A stretch of DNA of 6,309 nucleotides from Paracoccaceae bacterium. Lineage in GTDB: Bacteria; Pseudomonadota; Alphaproteobacteria; Rhodobacterales; Rhodobacteraceae. Positions 1 through 6,010 of this stretch are shown in pieces. A program made the translations under genes and the position numbers. Each line of letters begins with the position of its first letter. The stretch's first letter is position 1. The DNA lies in contig JAGRMK010000272.1 in NCBI GenBank assembly GCA_020441345.1, forward strand, positions 1 through 6,309, in the 5' to 3' direction. The notes beneath the pieces were generated by a model. It did no database searches and was not told the DNA's origin. It saw nothing but the letters and a program-made list of their open reading frames with translations.

Positions 1-122
1 CCCGAGGTCGACATCGCGGTCGAGGCGCGGGCATAGGGGTCTTGGACCGTGAACCCGTCACAGGCGAGAGCGGGCGTGGACAGCAGGGCCGCGGCGGCGG
101 CCAGAGAATAGGTGCGGATCAT
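1..122 (-). CDS. PCu(A)C-family periplasmic copper chaperone, N-terminal part (cut by window edge)
   Basis: Only the first 40 codons are present; the rest lies beyond the left edge. The protein opens with a signal peptide (MIRT, then an Ala/Leu-rich core, then STPALA) with likely cleavage just before CDGFTVQD. The mature start FTVQDPYARAST is the characteristic opening of the PCu(A)C (formerly DUF461) family. Members are periplasmic proteins that bind Cu(I) through Met/His and help deliver copper to cytochrome oxidase. The metal-binding Met/His motifs lie further along and cannot be seen here. The ATG is preceded by AGGA (130-133) with 7 nt spacing, which supports this start. The gene follows the DUF2946-like gene by 44 nt on the same strand, and the two exported proteins plausibly share a copper role. 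The family call rests on a short N-terminus, so it is likely but not certain. Confidence 0.75.
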   Translation of the reverse strand, partial: MIRTYSLAAAAALLSTPALACDGFTVQDPYARASTAMSTS

Positions 123-166
123 GGGATCATCCTGTCAGAAAGAAAGAAACGTCTGGGCGAAGAGGC

Positions 167-517
167 TCAGGCGCTGACAGGGGGTGCGCGCGAATGGCGG
201 TGGCTGCCGGTCGGCGGAACGGCAGACGGCAGGTTGCGCATCACGAACCGGACCGGCACCAGGGCACCGGGGGTGCGGATGACTGGCAGCGACACGTCGG
301 TCAGGGCCGCAAGGGCCTGCGTCGCATCGGGGCAGGGCATGACCGGTCCGGTCGGCTTGCCATCGGCATCGACCGAAACGCTGACCAGGCCGTAACCGGT
401 GCAAAGCTCAATCTCGCCCGCGACGCGGGGTTGATGCCGCGCCACCGCCATCGTCACCGAGCCGCTGGCGAACAGCAGCACGGTCAGGATCAGCGAAAGG
501 GCACGAGACGCTTGCAT
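167..517 (-). CDS. Small exported protein, DUF2946-like, possibly copper-related
   Basis: A 116-aa protein with an N-terminal signal peptide or signal anchor (MQASRALSLILTVLLF, then SGSVTMAVA) and likely cleavage before RHQP. The mature part has the pattern ELCTGYGLVSVSVDADGKP followed by PVMPCPDA. This Cys-Gly, 'DADGKP', Cys-Pro layout resembles DUF2946 proteins, which often sit beside copper-handling genes. Only two cysteines remain after the signal (C39, C62), and the second half of the usual C-P-x-C pair is missing (CPDA). The C-terminus contains M93, H106 and H108, which could bind metal, but this is inference. The gene starts 32 nt after the crotonase stop and ends 44 nt before the PCu(A)C gene, so the three are probably co-transcribed. 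The ribosome binding site is weak (AGGTTGAG region upstream of the ATG). Function is unproven; an uncharacterised periplasmic protein is the safe reading. Confidence 0.7.
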   Translation of the reverse strand: MQASRALSLILTVLLFASGSVTMAVARHQPRVAGEIELCTGYGLVSVSVDADGKPTGPVMPCPDATQALAALTDVSLPVIRTPGALVPVRFVMRNLPSAVPPTGSHRHSRAPPVSA

Positions 518-549
518 GGACTCAACCTAAGCCGCCTGGATGCCGGATG

Positions 550-1176
550 CTAGTGCGACCAAATGCCCGGGATCATCGCCTTGATCCGGCTCGCGTGGCC
601 GGCGGGCGCCGCGCAGGGATCGGCGGCCAGGATGCGGGCGTCATCCAGCAGCGTCTCGGGCGAGGACAGGCGGTCGACAAGCCCCCAGTCCAGCGCCTCG
701 GCGGCCAGAACCCTGGCGCCTGCCATCAGGATCATCTTGGTGCGCCCCGGCCCGATCAGCGCAGCCATGCGCGCCGGGTCCGAGGGCTGCGGCAGAAAGC
801 CCAGCTTCATGACCGGATAGAAGAACTTGGCACCGGGCACTGCAAGGCGGATGTCGCAGGCCAGAACCATGCCGAAGGCACCCCCTGCCAGCGTCCCGTT
901 CAGCGCGGCGATGGTCAGGCAGGGCATGGCGGCAATGGTCGACGACAGCTCCTCCCAGATCGGATCTGTGGCCAGACCGGCGCGGGCCTCGTCCAGATCC
1001 GCACCGGCGCTGAACACCTTGCCGCTGCCGGTCAGGATCACCGCCTGCGCGCGATCCGAAACGTCGCGCAGCGTCTCGATCAGATCGACCATCATCGCGC
1101 GGGTGAGGGAATTGGCCTTGTCGGGCCGGTCCAGCGTCAGGATGGTCAACGCGCCACTGTCGCGACGGATGATCAT
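550..1176 (-). CDS. Crotonase-fold (enoyl-CoA hydratase/isomerase family) protein, short and lacking both catalytic glutamates
   Basis: This 208-aa protein has the crotonase core. The N-terminal strand TILTLDRPDKANSL (11-24) is followed by the first oxyanion-hole segment FSAGADLDE (55-63), the second segment NGTLAGGAFGMVLACD (93-108), and the PVMKLG and GLV motifs (121-126, 165-167). These proteins bind acyl-CoA and stabilise a thioester enolate. Aligned by eye to rat enoyl-CoA hydratase, the two catalytic glutamates (E144 in GGGCE, E164 in QPE) correspond to G102 and V122. Ordinary hydration of 2-enoyl-CoA is therefore doubtful; isomerase, hydrolase, lyase or a binding role are alternatives. 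The protein is about 50 residues shorter than the usual 255-260, with the C-terminal helices reduced. The start was set at 1176 because its ATG overlaps the SDR stop as ATGA and the family's first strand begins there; an in-frame start at 1287 would add 37 unrelated residues encoded antisense-like within the SDR gene. Confidence 0.85.
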   Translation of the reverse strand: MIIRRDSGALTILTLDRPDKANSLTRAMMVDLIETLRDVSDRAQAVILTGSGKVFSAGADLDEARAGLATDPIWEELSSTIAAMPCLTIAALNGTLAGGAFGMVLACDIRLAVPGAKFFYPVMKLGFLPQPSDPARMAALIGPGRTKMILMAGARVLAAEALDWGLVDRLSSPETLLDDARILAADPCAAPAGHASRIKAMIPGIWSH

Positions 1177-1940
1177 GCCAAAAGCCCCAGGCGTTCCAGG
1201 ATCGCGGGTTCGCGCAGGCTGACTTCCTTGCCACGGAACTTGTCCGAGTCGGCGCTGCACATCCACAACAGCGCGCGCGCGGGCCATTCGGGCGGGACAT
1301 GTGCCGACCAGTCCAACTGGCTGACCGGGTTGACGCCCGAGGATTTGATCGCCGCCTGCATGTCCGTGGCCACTGTGCCGGGCGAAAGCGACAGGACACG
1401 CACGCTTGAGCCGGCCTCAAGATGCGCGGCCTGGGTCATCATGATTGCTCCGGCTTTCGACGCGCAGTAACCGCTCCAGCCTTCGAGCGCGTGATAGGCC
1501 GCGCCCGACCCGATCGTCAGGATCGTGCCGCCTCCGGCTTTTTGCATCACCGGCAGCGCAGCGCGCATGCCGTGGAACACGCCCTTCAGATTGACATCGA
1601 TCTGGCGCCCCCAATCCCCGGCATCCGCCGAGGCGATCGGCGCGATCGGCGCGATCAGGCCTGCGTTGTTGATCAGCACATCCAACGCGCCATGGGCATC
1701 CACCATCGCCTGCACCGCTGCCTCGACCTGGCTGAAATCGGCCACGTCGCAGGGAACGACCGTGGCGCCGATGTCGGCGGCCAGCAGCGACAAGGCCTCG
1801 CCGGGGCGTCCGGCCAGGCCCAGTTTCGCACCCGCCGCGGCGAACATCCGTGCCGTGGCGGCGCCTATCCCGCGACTCGCGCCGGTGATCAGAACGGATT
1901 TGCCCGCGACGCTGTCGTGCCAGTCTTGCGAACCCTGCAT
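1173..1940 (-). CDS. Short-chain dehydrogenase/reductase (classical SDR)
   Basis: A 255-aa NAD(P)-dependent oxidoreductase of the classical SDR type, at the usual family length. The Rossmann nucleotide motif TGASRGIG is at 19-26 and NNAG at 91-94. The catalytic tetrad is complete: N117, S145, Y158 and K162, in YCASK. The PGTVATDM segment near 223-230 is the usual loop after the active site. A basic residue after the first turn (R23) and R45 at the end of strand 2 are compatible with NADPH, but this is weak evidence. The substrate cannot be read from sequence; coupling to the crotonase suggests a 3-hydroxyacyl/3-oxoacyl-type or similar carbonyl substrate. The start at 1940 has a good AGGAGA site (1948-1953) with 7 nt spacing; upstream in-frame ATGs lack one and run into the divergent promoter region. 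It is the first gene of the leftward cluster. Confidence 0.92.
   Translation of the reverse strand: MQGSQDWHDSVAGKSVLITGASRGIGAATARMFAAAGAKLGLAGRPGEALSLLAADIGATVVPCDVADFSQVEAAVQAMVDAHGALDVLINNAGLIAPIAPIASADAGDWGRQIDVNLKGVFHGMRAALPVMQKAGGGTILTIGSGAAYHALEGWSGYCASKAGAIMMTQAAHLEAGSSVRVLSLSPGTVATDMQAAIKSSGVNPVSQLDWSAHVPPEWPARALLWMCSADSDKFRGKEVSLREPAILERLGLLA
1633..1659. repeat. Three tandem 9-bp units inside the SDR gene
   Basis: The unit GCGATCGGC occurs twice in a row and is followed by a third copy, GCGATCAGG, with two mismatches. On the coding strand it encodes the IAPIAPIA stretch at about residues 96-103, just after NNAG. It keeps the frame and lies in a loop where SDRs vary in length. It probably arose by slippage and is of minor importance. 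Confidence 0.8.
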
Positions 1941-1947
1941 GGCTGTC

Positions 1948-1953
1948 TCTCCT
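1948..1953 (-). promoter_or_regulatory. Ribosome binding site of the SDR gene
   Basis: AGGAGA on the minus strand lies 7 nt before the ATG at 1940. It decides the start against the longer in-frame reading that begins at 2195. Confidence 0.75.
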
Positions 1954-2019
1954 GTTGTCGTTTTGCGCTTGGTAGCGCGCCGATTTCCGCCTGACCAGAC
2001 CCGATGACGGGCTTTTCGC

Positions 2020-2047
2020 TTGACCCACTGGTCGGCAGCGCCACAAT
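2020..2047 (+). promoter_or_regulatory. Candidate sigma-70-like promoter for the DUF2125-like gene
   Basis: TTGACC (2020-2025) matches the -35 consensus in five of six positions. After a 16-nt spacer, CACAAT (2042-2047) matches TATAAT in four of six. Transcription would start near 2054, shortly before the CGGAG ribosome site (2066-2070). Placement and spacing are right, but such matches occur by chance. Confidence 0.4.
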
Positions 2048-2079
2048 CGGCGGGAAAGTCATGTTCGGAGTTTGTCATC

Positions 2080-3567
2080 ATGCAACCTTGGATTCCACGG
2101 TCCATTCCGGCCGCAATCGTCCTCGTCGTCGCCTTCGGGTTGCCGGCCCAGGCGCAGGACTCGGCGGCAAAAGAGGCTTGGACTGATCTGCGCACCGCGG
2201 CGCGGGATCATGGGGTGCTGATCGCGTCGCAGGGTGTTACCGACTACGGCAGTTCGCTGGTCGCGCAGAACCTGCGCATCTACCTGGAAGAAGATCCCGA
2301 AGGCATGATCATTTCCATGCCCGAGATGCGAATCGAACCGCGTGGCACGGCCCTGGCGTTGATCCCCTCGCCTGAGTTCTCGGTGACGCTACACCCCGAC
2401 CGGCGCAGCGAAGTGGTGATCGTGATCAACCACGAAGGCGAGATCGTCGCCGATGTGACCGAGGATCGTATCGCGCTGGACCTTTTGTTCGGCCAGCTTG
2501 GCGCCACCTTGGCCCGGGCGGTGGACAGCGGGCGACCGCTGGATATGGGGTTCGATCTGGCGATGACCGGGTTCTCGGCGCAGATGGTCGCCACGCGCGA
2601 GGGCAGCGCCGATTTTTCGCTGGGGGCCGATCAGTCGCGCTATTCTTTCCACTTTAACGATGACAGCGGCCATACCCCCATGCAGCAATCGGGCGATGCC
2701 GAAATCGCCGGCTTGCGGATCGAGCTGTCGGGGCGTGAGCTGGACATGCTGTCGGACGAGCCCGACATGCTGCGCCAGGCGTTTGAGGCCGGCTTTTCCG
2801 CGCATCTGCTGTTTTCCGTTGACTCGGGCACCGGCACCTCCGCGCAGATCGCCGACGGGCAGCCGATTTCGATCGACAGCAGTTATGGCGCGAACGAACT
2901 GACCGTCGATATCTCGGACGGTCAGTTCGCAGCGCGCACCAGCGCCCGCGACGGGCAGATTTCGGGCGAAATGGCCCCGTTTGCCGGTGCGCTCGGGTTT
3001 GATCTGATCGGTCTGTCGCTGGGCTTTCCGATGATCGCCTCGCAGGACGACCAGGCGATGCATTTCGCGCTCAACCTGGAGAACGTCGTCGCCTCGGATG
3101 AGACCTTGCAGCTTTTCGGCGCGCAGGATTTCGCTGGGGATTCCATCACCGCCGCTCTGGAGGTCAGCGCCCTCGCGCGTCTGACCGAAGACATGGGTCC
3201 CGTATTCGGTCAAGGCGATGCCCCGCCGTTCGAGGTAACGTCGGTCAGTCTCGACCGGTTGCTGGCGCGGGTTGGCGACGCAGAATTCACCGGCAGCGGC
3301 GGTTTCGCCCTGCTGGGCGGGTTGATGGCCAGCCTGAGCAGCGACATCCCCAATGGCACCGGCGATTTCTCTTTCGATCTGGTGGGCGGCAACGCCCTGA
3401 TGAACCGGCTGGCGGACCTGGGTGTGATCCCGCCCGACCAGCAGTTCTTTGCCCGCATGATGATGAATGGCCTCGGCCGCGCAATTGGCGAGGATCATTT
3501 GCGCTCTGAGGTGGCCATCCGCCCCGGTGGCCAGATTACTGTCAACGGCGCCCCCTTGCCGTTCTGA
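2080..3567 (+). CDS. Exported DUF2125-like protein
   Basis: A 495-aa protein with a clear signal peptide (MQPWIPR, a hydrophobic core AAIVLVVAFGLP, then AQA before QDS; cleavage after about A25). No further membrane segment is evident, so it is probably periplasmic or attached to the membrane surface. The mature protein opens with KEAWTDLRTAARDHG and then alternates short beta strands of about ten residues with acidic turns. It ends with GQITVNGAPLPF. This plan (an opening helix with a Trp, repeated beta segments, and a C-terminal '...VNG.PLPF') matches the DUF2125 family common in Rhodobacteraceae; its function is unknown. The start is set by CGGAG (2066-2070) with 9 nt spacing and by the signal peptide beginning there, although the frame is open further upstream. 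The hydroxyproline-type enzyme begins 1 nt after its stop. Confidence 0.85.
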   Translation: MQPWIPRSIPAAIVLVVAFGLPAQAQDSAAKEAWTDLRTAARDHGVLIASQGVTDYGSSLVAQNLRIYLEEDPEGMIISMPEMRIEPRGTALALIPSPEFSVTLHPDRRSEVVIVINHEGEIVADVTEDRIALDLLFGQLGATLARAVDSGRPLDMGFDLAMTGFSAQMVATREGSADFSLGADQSRYSFHFNDDSGHTPMQQSGDAEIAGLRIELSGRELDMLSDEPDMLRQAFEAGFSAHLLFSVDSGTGTSAQIADGQPISIDSSYGANELTVDISDGQFAARTSARDGQISGEMAPFAGALGFDLIGLSLGFPMIASQDDQAMHFALNLENVVASDETLQLFGAQDFAGDSITAALEVSALARLTEDMGPVFGQGDAPPFEVTSVSLDRLLARVGDAEFTGSGGFALLGGLMASLSSDIPNGTGDFSFDLVGGNALMNRLADLGVIPPDQQFFARMMMNGLGRAIGEDHLRSEVAIRPGGQITVNGAPLPF

Positions 3568-3568
3568 C

Positions 3569-4678
3569 ATGCGCGCGCGACAGGTCGTCCATGTCGTCGG
3601 ATGCCACGCCGAGGGCGAGGTCGGCGATGTGATCGTCGGCGGTGTCGCCCCGCCGCCCGGTGACACGCTCTGGCAGCAGGCACGCTTCGTGCACCGCGAC
3701 GGTGCCTTGCGCGATTTCGTCCTGAACGAGCCGCGCGGCGGGGTGTTTCGCCACGTCAACCTGCTGGTGCCGCCAAGGGATTCGCGCGCGCAGATGGGGT
3801 TCATCATCATGGAACCCGCGCATACGCCGCCGATGTCCGGGTCGGATGCGATCTGCGTCAGCACGGTCTTGCTGGAAACCGGGATCCTGCCGATGGTGGA
3901 GCCCGTGACCGAGATGGTGCTGGAGGCGCCGGGTGGGCTGATCCGGGTGCGCGCCGACTGCGCCGGGGGCCGCGTGCGGCGCGTGCATGTGCAGAACGTG
4001 CCCAGCTTCGCGGGGCAGATGAACGCGGTGCTCGAGGTGCCGGGCCTAGGGCTCTTGCGGGTCGATACGGCATACGGCGGCGACAGTTTCGTCGTCGTCG
4101 ATGCCGAGACGCTGGGCTTTGCCCTGACCCCGGATGAGGCGCGCGACCTGGCCGAACTGGGCGTGCGGATCACCCATAACGCCAACAGGCAACTGGGCTT
4201 TCATCACCCCCATCACGCGGATTGGACGCATATCTCGTTCTGCTTGTTCGCGGGGCCACTGACCGACGGGCCCGAAGGGCCGCAAACCCGCCACGCCGTC
4301 GCCATCGAGCCGGGCAAGATCGACCGCTCACCCACCGGCACGGCGGTCTCGGCGCGGCTTGCGCTGCTGCATGCCCGCGGGTTGATCCGACCGCGCGTGC
4401 CCCTGACCGCGTTTTCGCTGATCGGCTCGCAGTTTCAGGGCAAGATCATGGCCACCGGGATGATGGGCGACACGACGACGGTCACGCCCGAGATCAGCGG
4501 GCGGGCGTGGTTGACCGGGACCAAACAGTTGATGCTGGACCCGGAAGACCCCTGGCCGCGTGGGTATCGATTGTCGGATACCTGGCCCGGGGGCGTGAGG
4601 GTTTTCCGACTGTCCGGTTCAAATACTGCCGATGTTCTCAAATCATGTTTCAGTTTCAGCCCGGATGATGTCTATTAG
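3569..4678 (+). CDS. Proline racemase superfamily enzyme, probably trans-3-hydroxy-L-proline dehydratase
   Basis: A 369-aa cytoplasmic protein of the proline racemase/hydroxyproline epimerase fold. Early motifs are CHAEGEVGDVIVGG (12-25) and NEPRGGVFRHVN (53-64). At the first catalytic position the protein has MSGSDAI, so Ser90 replaces the usual Cys. The second site, DRSPTGT, has Thr256 in place of Cys. In this superfamily Cys/Cys pairs go with racemases and epimerases, while Thr at the second site goes with trans-3-hydroxy-L-proline dehydratase, which forms delta1-pyrroline-2-carboxylate; the exact substrate is inferred. The conserved body ends at GYRLSDTWP (residue 340), and the last 29 residues look unlike the family and run into the Fic gene on the other strand. 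The start ATG lies 1 nt after the upstream stop and lacks a Shine-Dalgarno sequence, so translation is probably coupled. No pyrroline carboxylate reductase is seen in the window. Confidence 0.87.
   Translation: MRARQVVHVVGCHAEGEVGDVIVGGVAPPPGDTLWQQARFVHRDGALRDFVLNEPRGGVFRHVNLLVPPRDSRAQMGFIIMEPAHTPPMSGSDAICVSTVLLETGILPMVEPVTEMVLEAPGGLIRVRADCAGGRVRRVHVQNVPSFAGQMNAVLEVPGLGLLRVDTAYGGDSFVVVDAETLGFALTPDEARDLAELGVRITHNANRQLGFHHPHHADWTHISFCLFAGPLTDGPEGPQTRHAVAIEPGKIDRSPTGTAVSARLALLHARGLIRPRVPLTAFSLIGSQFQGKIMATGMMGDTTTVTPEISGRAWLTGTKQLMLDPEDPWPRGYRLSDTWPGGVRVFRLSGSNTADVLKSCFSFSPDDVY
4589..4678 (+). other. Atypical 3' tail of the racemase-family gene; probable insertion junction
   Basis: After DTWP, where family members normally stop within a few residues, the frame continues for 29 codons (GGVRVFRLSG onward, ending SPDDVY) before TAG. 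Base composition falls here from very GC-rich to the lower level of the Fic gene. The last 36 nt are antisense to the Fic stop region. The simplest reading is that incoming DNA removed the native stop and the frame now reads into it. The exact junction cannot be placed; it is probably around 4590-4640. Confidence 0.5.
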
Positions 4679-5851
4679 CGGCTTGAAGCCATAAATCGCG
4701 GGTCGCCGCCCTGATCCAGGAATGATCTGAGAAAGGATGCCGACTTCACGCAATTTGCGGGTCATGCTCGATGCGACATGCGCAGGAATCCGGTTGTGGC
4801 CGGTAAATTTGCTGTTCTTGAAACTTGGATTGGCGAACATGAAATCCAGCGCTTCAATCGACCATTCGCTTTTTAGTTCTTCTCGGAACCGCAACTTCAT
4901 TTGCTCATACAGCCCAAATATCCGCTGTGCGACCTCGATGTTGTGTTCGGCTTGATCCTTGATGCCTTCCAGGAAGAATTGGCACCATCCTGTCCAGTCA
5001 TCGTGCGACGACACGCGCCGCATCATGTCGATATAGTCGTCTCTGTTGCGCTCAAAGAAGGCGCTGACATAGAAATGCGGCTGTTGAATCAATCCCGAAG
5101 TCCACAGCATTAACGTAATCAGCATCCGACCGATCCTGCCGTTCCCGTCTTTGAAGGGATGGAGCGCCTCGAATTCCACATGGGCGATGGCCGTTCGCAG
5201 CAGCGGATTCATTGAATTGCCAGTCGCGAATTGCATAAGGGATTGCATGGCGGCAGGAAGGGCTTCAGGGCTGATCGGGACAAAGCTGACGGTGTTTCGT
5301 CGTTTCTCGCCGACAAAGTTTTGTTCTGTCTTGTAGGCGCCAGGCGACATATTTGCGCCGCGCCCAAAAGACAGCAATATCTGGTGTGCTTGCCGAATCA
5401 TGAATTCTGAAAGCGGCCGACCAGCATCTATTTCTCGTTGAACGCGCTGGATCGCACGGGCGTAGAGGAATGTCTCGACTGCCTCGCTACGTGCATGATG
5501 AAATGCTGCGTCAGAATTTTCGGCGACCTCGGCTTCGATCCGGAGAACTTCGTCCAAGGTCGAGATCGTGCCCTCCATGCGGGATGATGAGACGGCTTCC
5601 TGATTTCGAAGTGGCGCAAGGAGTATTTCGCTATTGTGCATCGCAGAAAGCATCTGGTCATATCGAGACAATGCGTTCCCGGCCTCAAACACCGGGTTGA
5701 GTAAGGCTTCATAGGAAAGGTTCTGTGGAGGAAACTTTCCGTAGTGATAGTCGACTGCAGATGTGAGGCCGTTCCGCATAGCTTGTCGTGCTCCAGGCGT
5801 CTTTTCATGTACTTCTACTGAGGTAGTAGCAGGTGAGGACACAGCAAACAA
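4643..5851 (-). CDS. fic: Fic-domain protein adenylyltransferase, class II (N-terminal inhibitory helix)
   Basis: A 402-aa protein. Fic enzymes usually transfer AMP from ATP to hydroxyl side chains of target proteins. Layout: an N-terminal Fic_N-type domain (about 40-115) with the inhibitory motif S89-x3-E93-G94 in SSSRMEGT; a Fic core with the flap GAYKTEQNFVG (171-181); and the complete active-site motif HPFKDGNGRIGR (231-242), catalytic His231. The C-terminal part (about 331-390) looks like a winged helix, with segments RKLREVGILSQI and RRPAIYGF. Glu93 should block ATP gamma-phosphate placement, so no separate antitoxin is needed and none is visible. The start used is TTG at 5851 with AGGA (5857-5860) 5 nt upstream; ATG at 5779 is the alternative and would drop 24 poorly conserved residues. 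Lower GC than both neighbours (25 of 60 bases at 4861-4920, against 46 of 60 at 3601-3660) suggests transfer. Its target is unknown. Confidence 0.93.
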   Translation of the reverse strand: MFAVSSPATTSVEVHEKTPGARQAMRNGLTSAVDYHYGKFPPQNLSYEALLNPVFEAGNALSRYDQMLSAMHNSEILLAPLRNQEAVSSSRMEGTISTLDEVLRIEAEVAENSDAAFHHARSEAVETFLYARAIQRVQREIDAGRPLSEFMIRQAHQILLSFGRGANMSPGAYKTEQNFVGEKRRNTVSFVPISPEALPAAMQSLMQFATGNSMNPLLRTAIAHVEFEALHPFKDGNGRIGRMLITLMLWTSGLIQQPHFYVSAFFERNRDDYIDMMRRVSSHDDWTGWCQFFLEGIKDQAEHNIEVAQRIFGLYEQMKLRFREELKSEWSIEALDFMFANPSFKNSKFTGHNRIPAHVASSMTRKLREVGILSQIIPGSGRRPAIYGFKPLIDIIRAETET

Positions 5852-5887
5852 GCTTGTCCTACTCAGAGGGGCTTCTTATCTACCTCA
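5819..5887. promoter_or_regulatory. Candidate operator elements around the Fic start
   Basis: TGAGGTAG (5819-5826) and CTACCTCA (5880-5887) are exact inverted copies flanking the TTG start. Between them lies the 10-bp palindrome ACAAGCTTGT (5848-5857), which contains the start codon. A DNA-binding winged helix in the Fic product would make autoregulation plausible. The repeats are short, so chance is a real alternative. Confidence 0.25.
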
Positions 5888-5959
5888 AGCCGATCTGATG
5901 TAGGTGGGAATCCGACAAGTCCTGTTGTTGTCGCTAGCGTGGCTGGGTGAATACAACAA

Positions 5960-5985
5960 AGGCCCCGGCATCTCTGCCGGGGCCT
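5960..5985 (-). terminator. Rho-independent terminator of pnp
   Basis: An 11-bp perfect stem with a GGCCCCGGCA core, a TCTC loop (5971-5974) and the matching TGCCGGGGCC arm. Read on the minus strand it is followed by TTGTTGTATTC, a T-rich tail, and lies about 25 nt after the pnp stop. On the plus strand the following bases are not T-rich, so the direction is leftward. It separates pnp from the Fic gene, which should therefore have its own promoter in 5852-5959; none is convincing by eye. Confidence 0.85.
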
Positions 5986-6010
5986 CTCCAATCTCTTGCA
6001 AACAGACCGA

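Larger units (their letters stand above)
1941..2079. promoter_or_regulatory. Divergent intergenic region between SDR and DUF2125-like genes
   Basis: These 139 bp separate two oppositely directed transcription units and must contain both promoters. On the plus strand a candidate sigma-70 promoter is visible (separate entry). No convincing -35/-10 pair is seen for the leftward operon, and no clear long inverted repeat marks a regulator site. Confidence 0.6.

Noticed and set aside
547..1470. A 307-codon open frame on the plus strand opposite the crotonase and SDR
   Set aside because: It is the complement of two genes with intact motifs. Its protein is rich in Arg, Gly, Gln and His with no domain, typical of a shadow frame at high GC.
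2020..2079. An earlier start (2020) for the DUF2125-like gene
   Set aside because: The added 20 residues would precede the signal peptide, and the ATG lies within the candidate promoter. The ATG at 2080 has a CGGAG site at proper spacing.
2389..4185. A 598-codon open frame on the minus strand across the DUF2125-like and racemase-family genes
   Set aside because: It is antisense to two well-supported genes, its composition is rich in Arg/Ser/Pro as expected from the reverse frame of GC-rich coding DNA, and it shows no recognisable domain.
4605..4630. GGTTCAAAT resembling a tRNA T-loop, as a possible tRNA attachment site for the Fic islet
   Set aside because: The bases on either side (TCCGG and ACTGC) cannot form the 5-bp T-stem, and no acceptor end with CCA or other tRNA arm is present.
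4605..5916. TCCGAC at 4605-4610 and 5911-5916 as target-site direct repeats bounding the islet
   Set aside because: Six bases are expected by chance at this distance, the bases around them do not match further, and neither copy sits exactly at a composition boundary.
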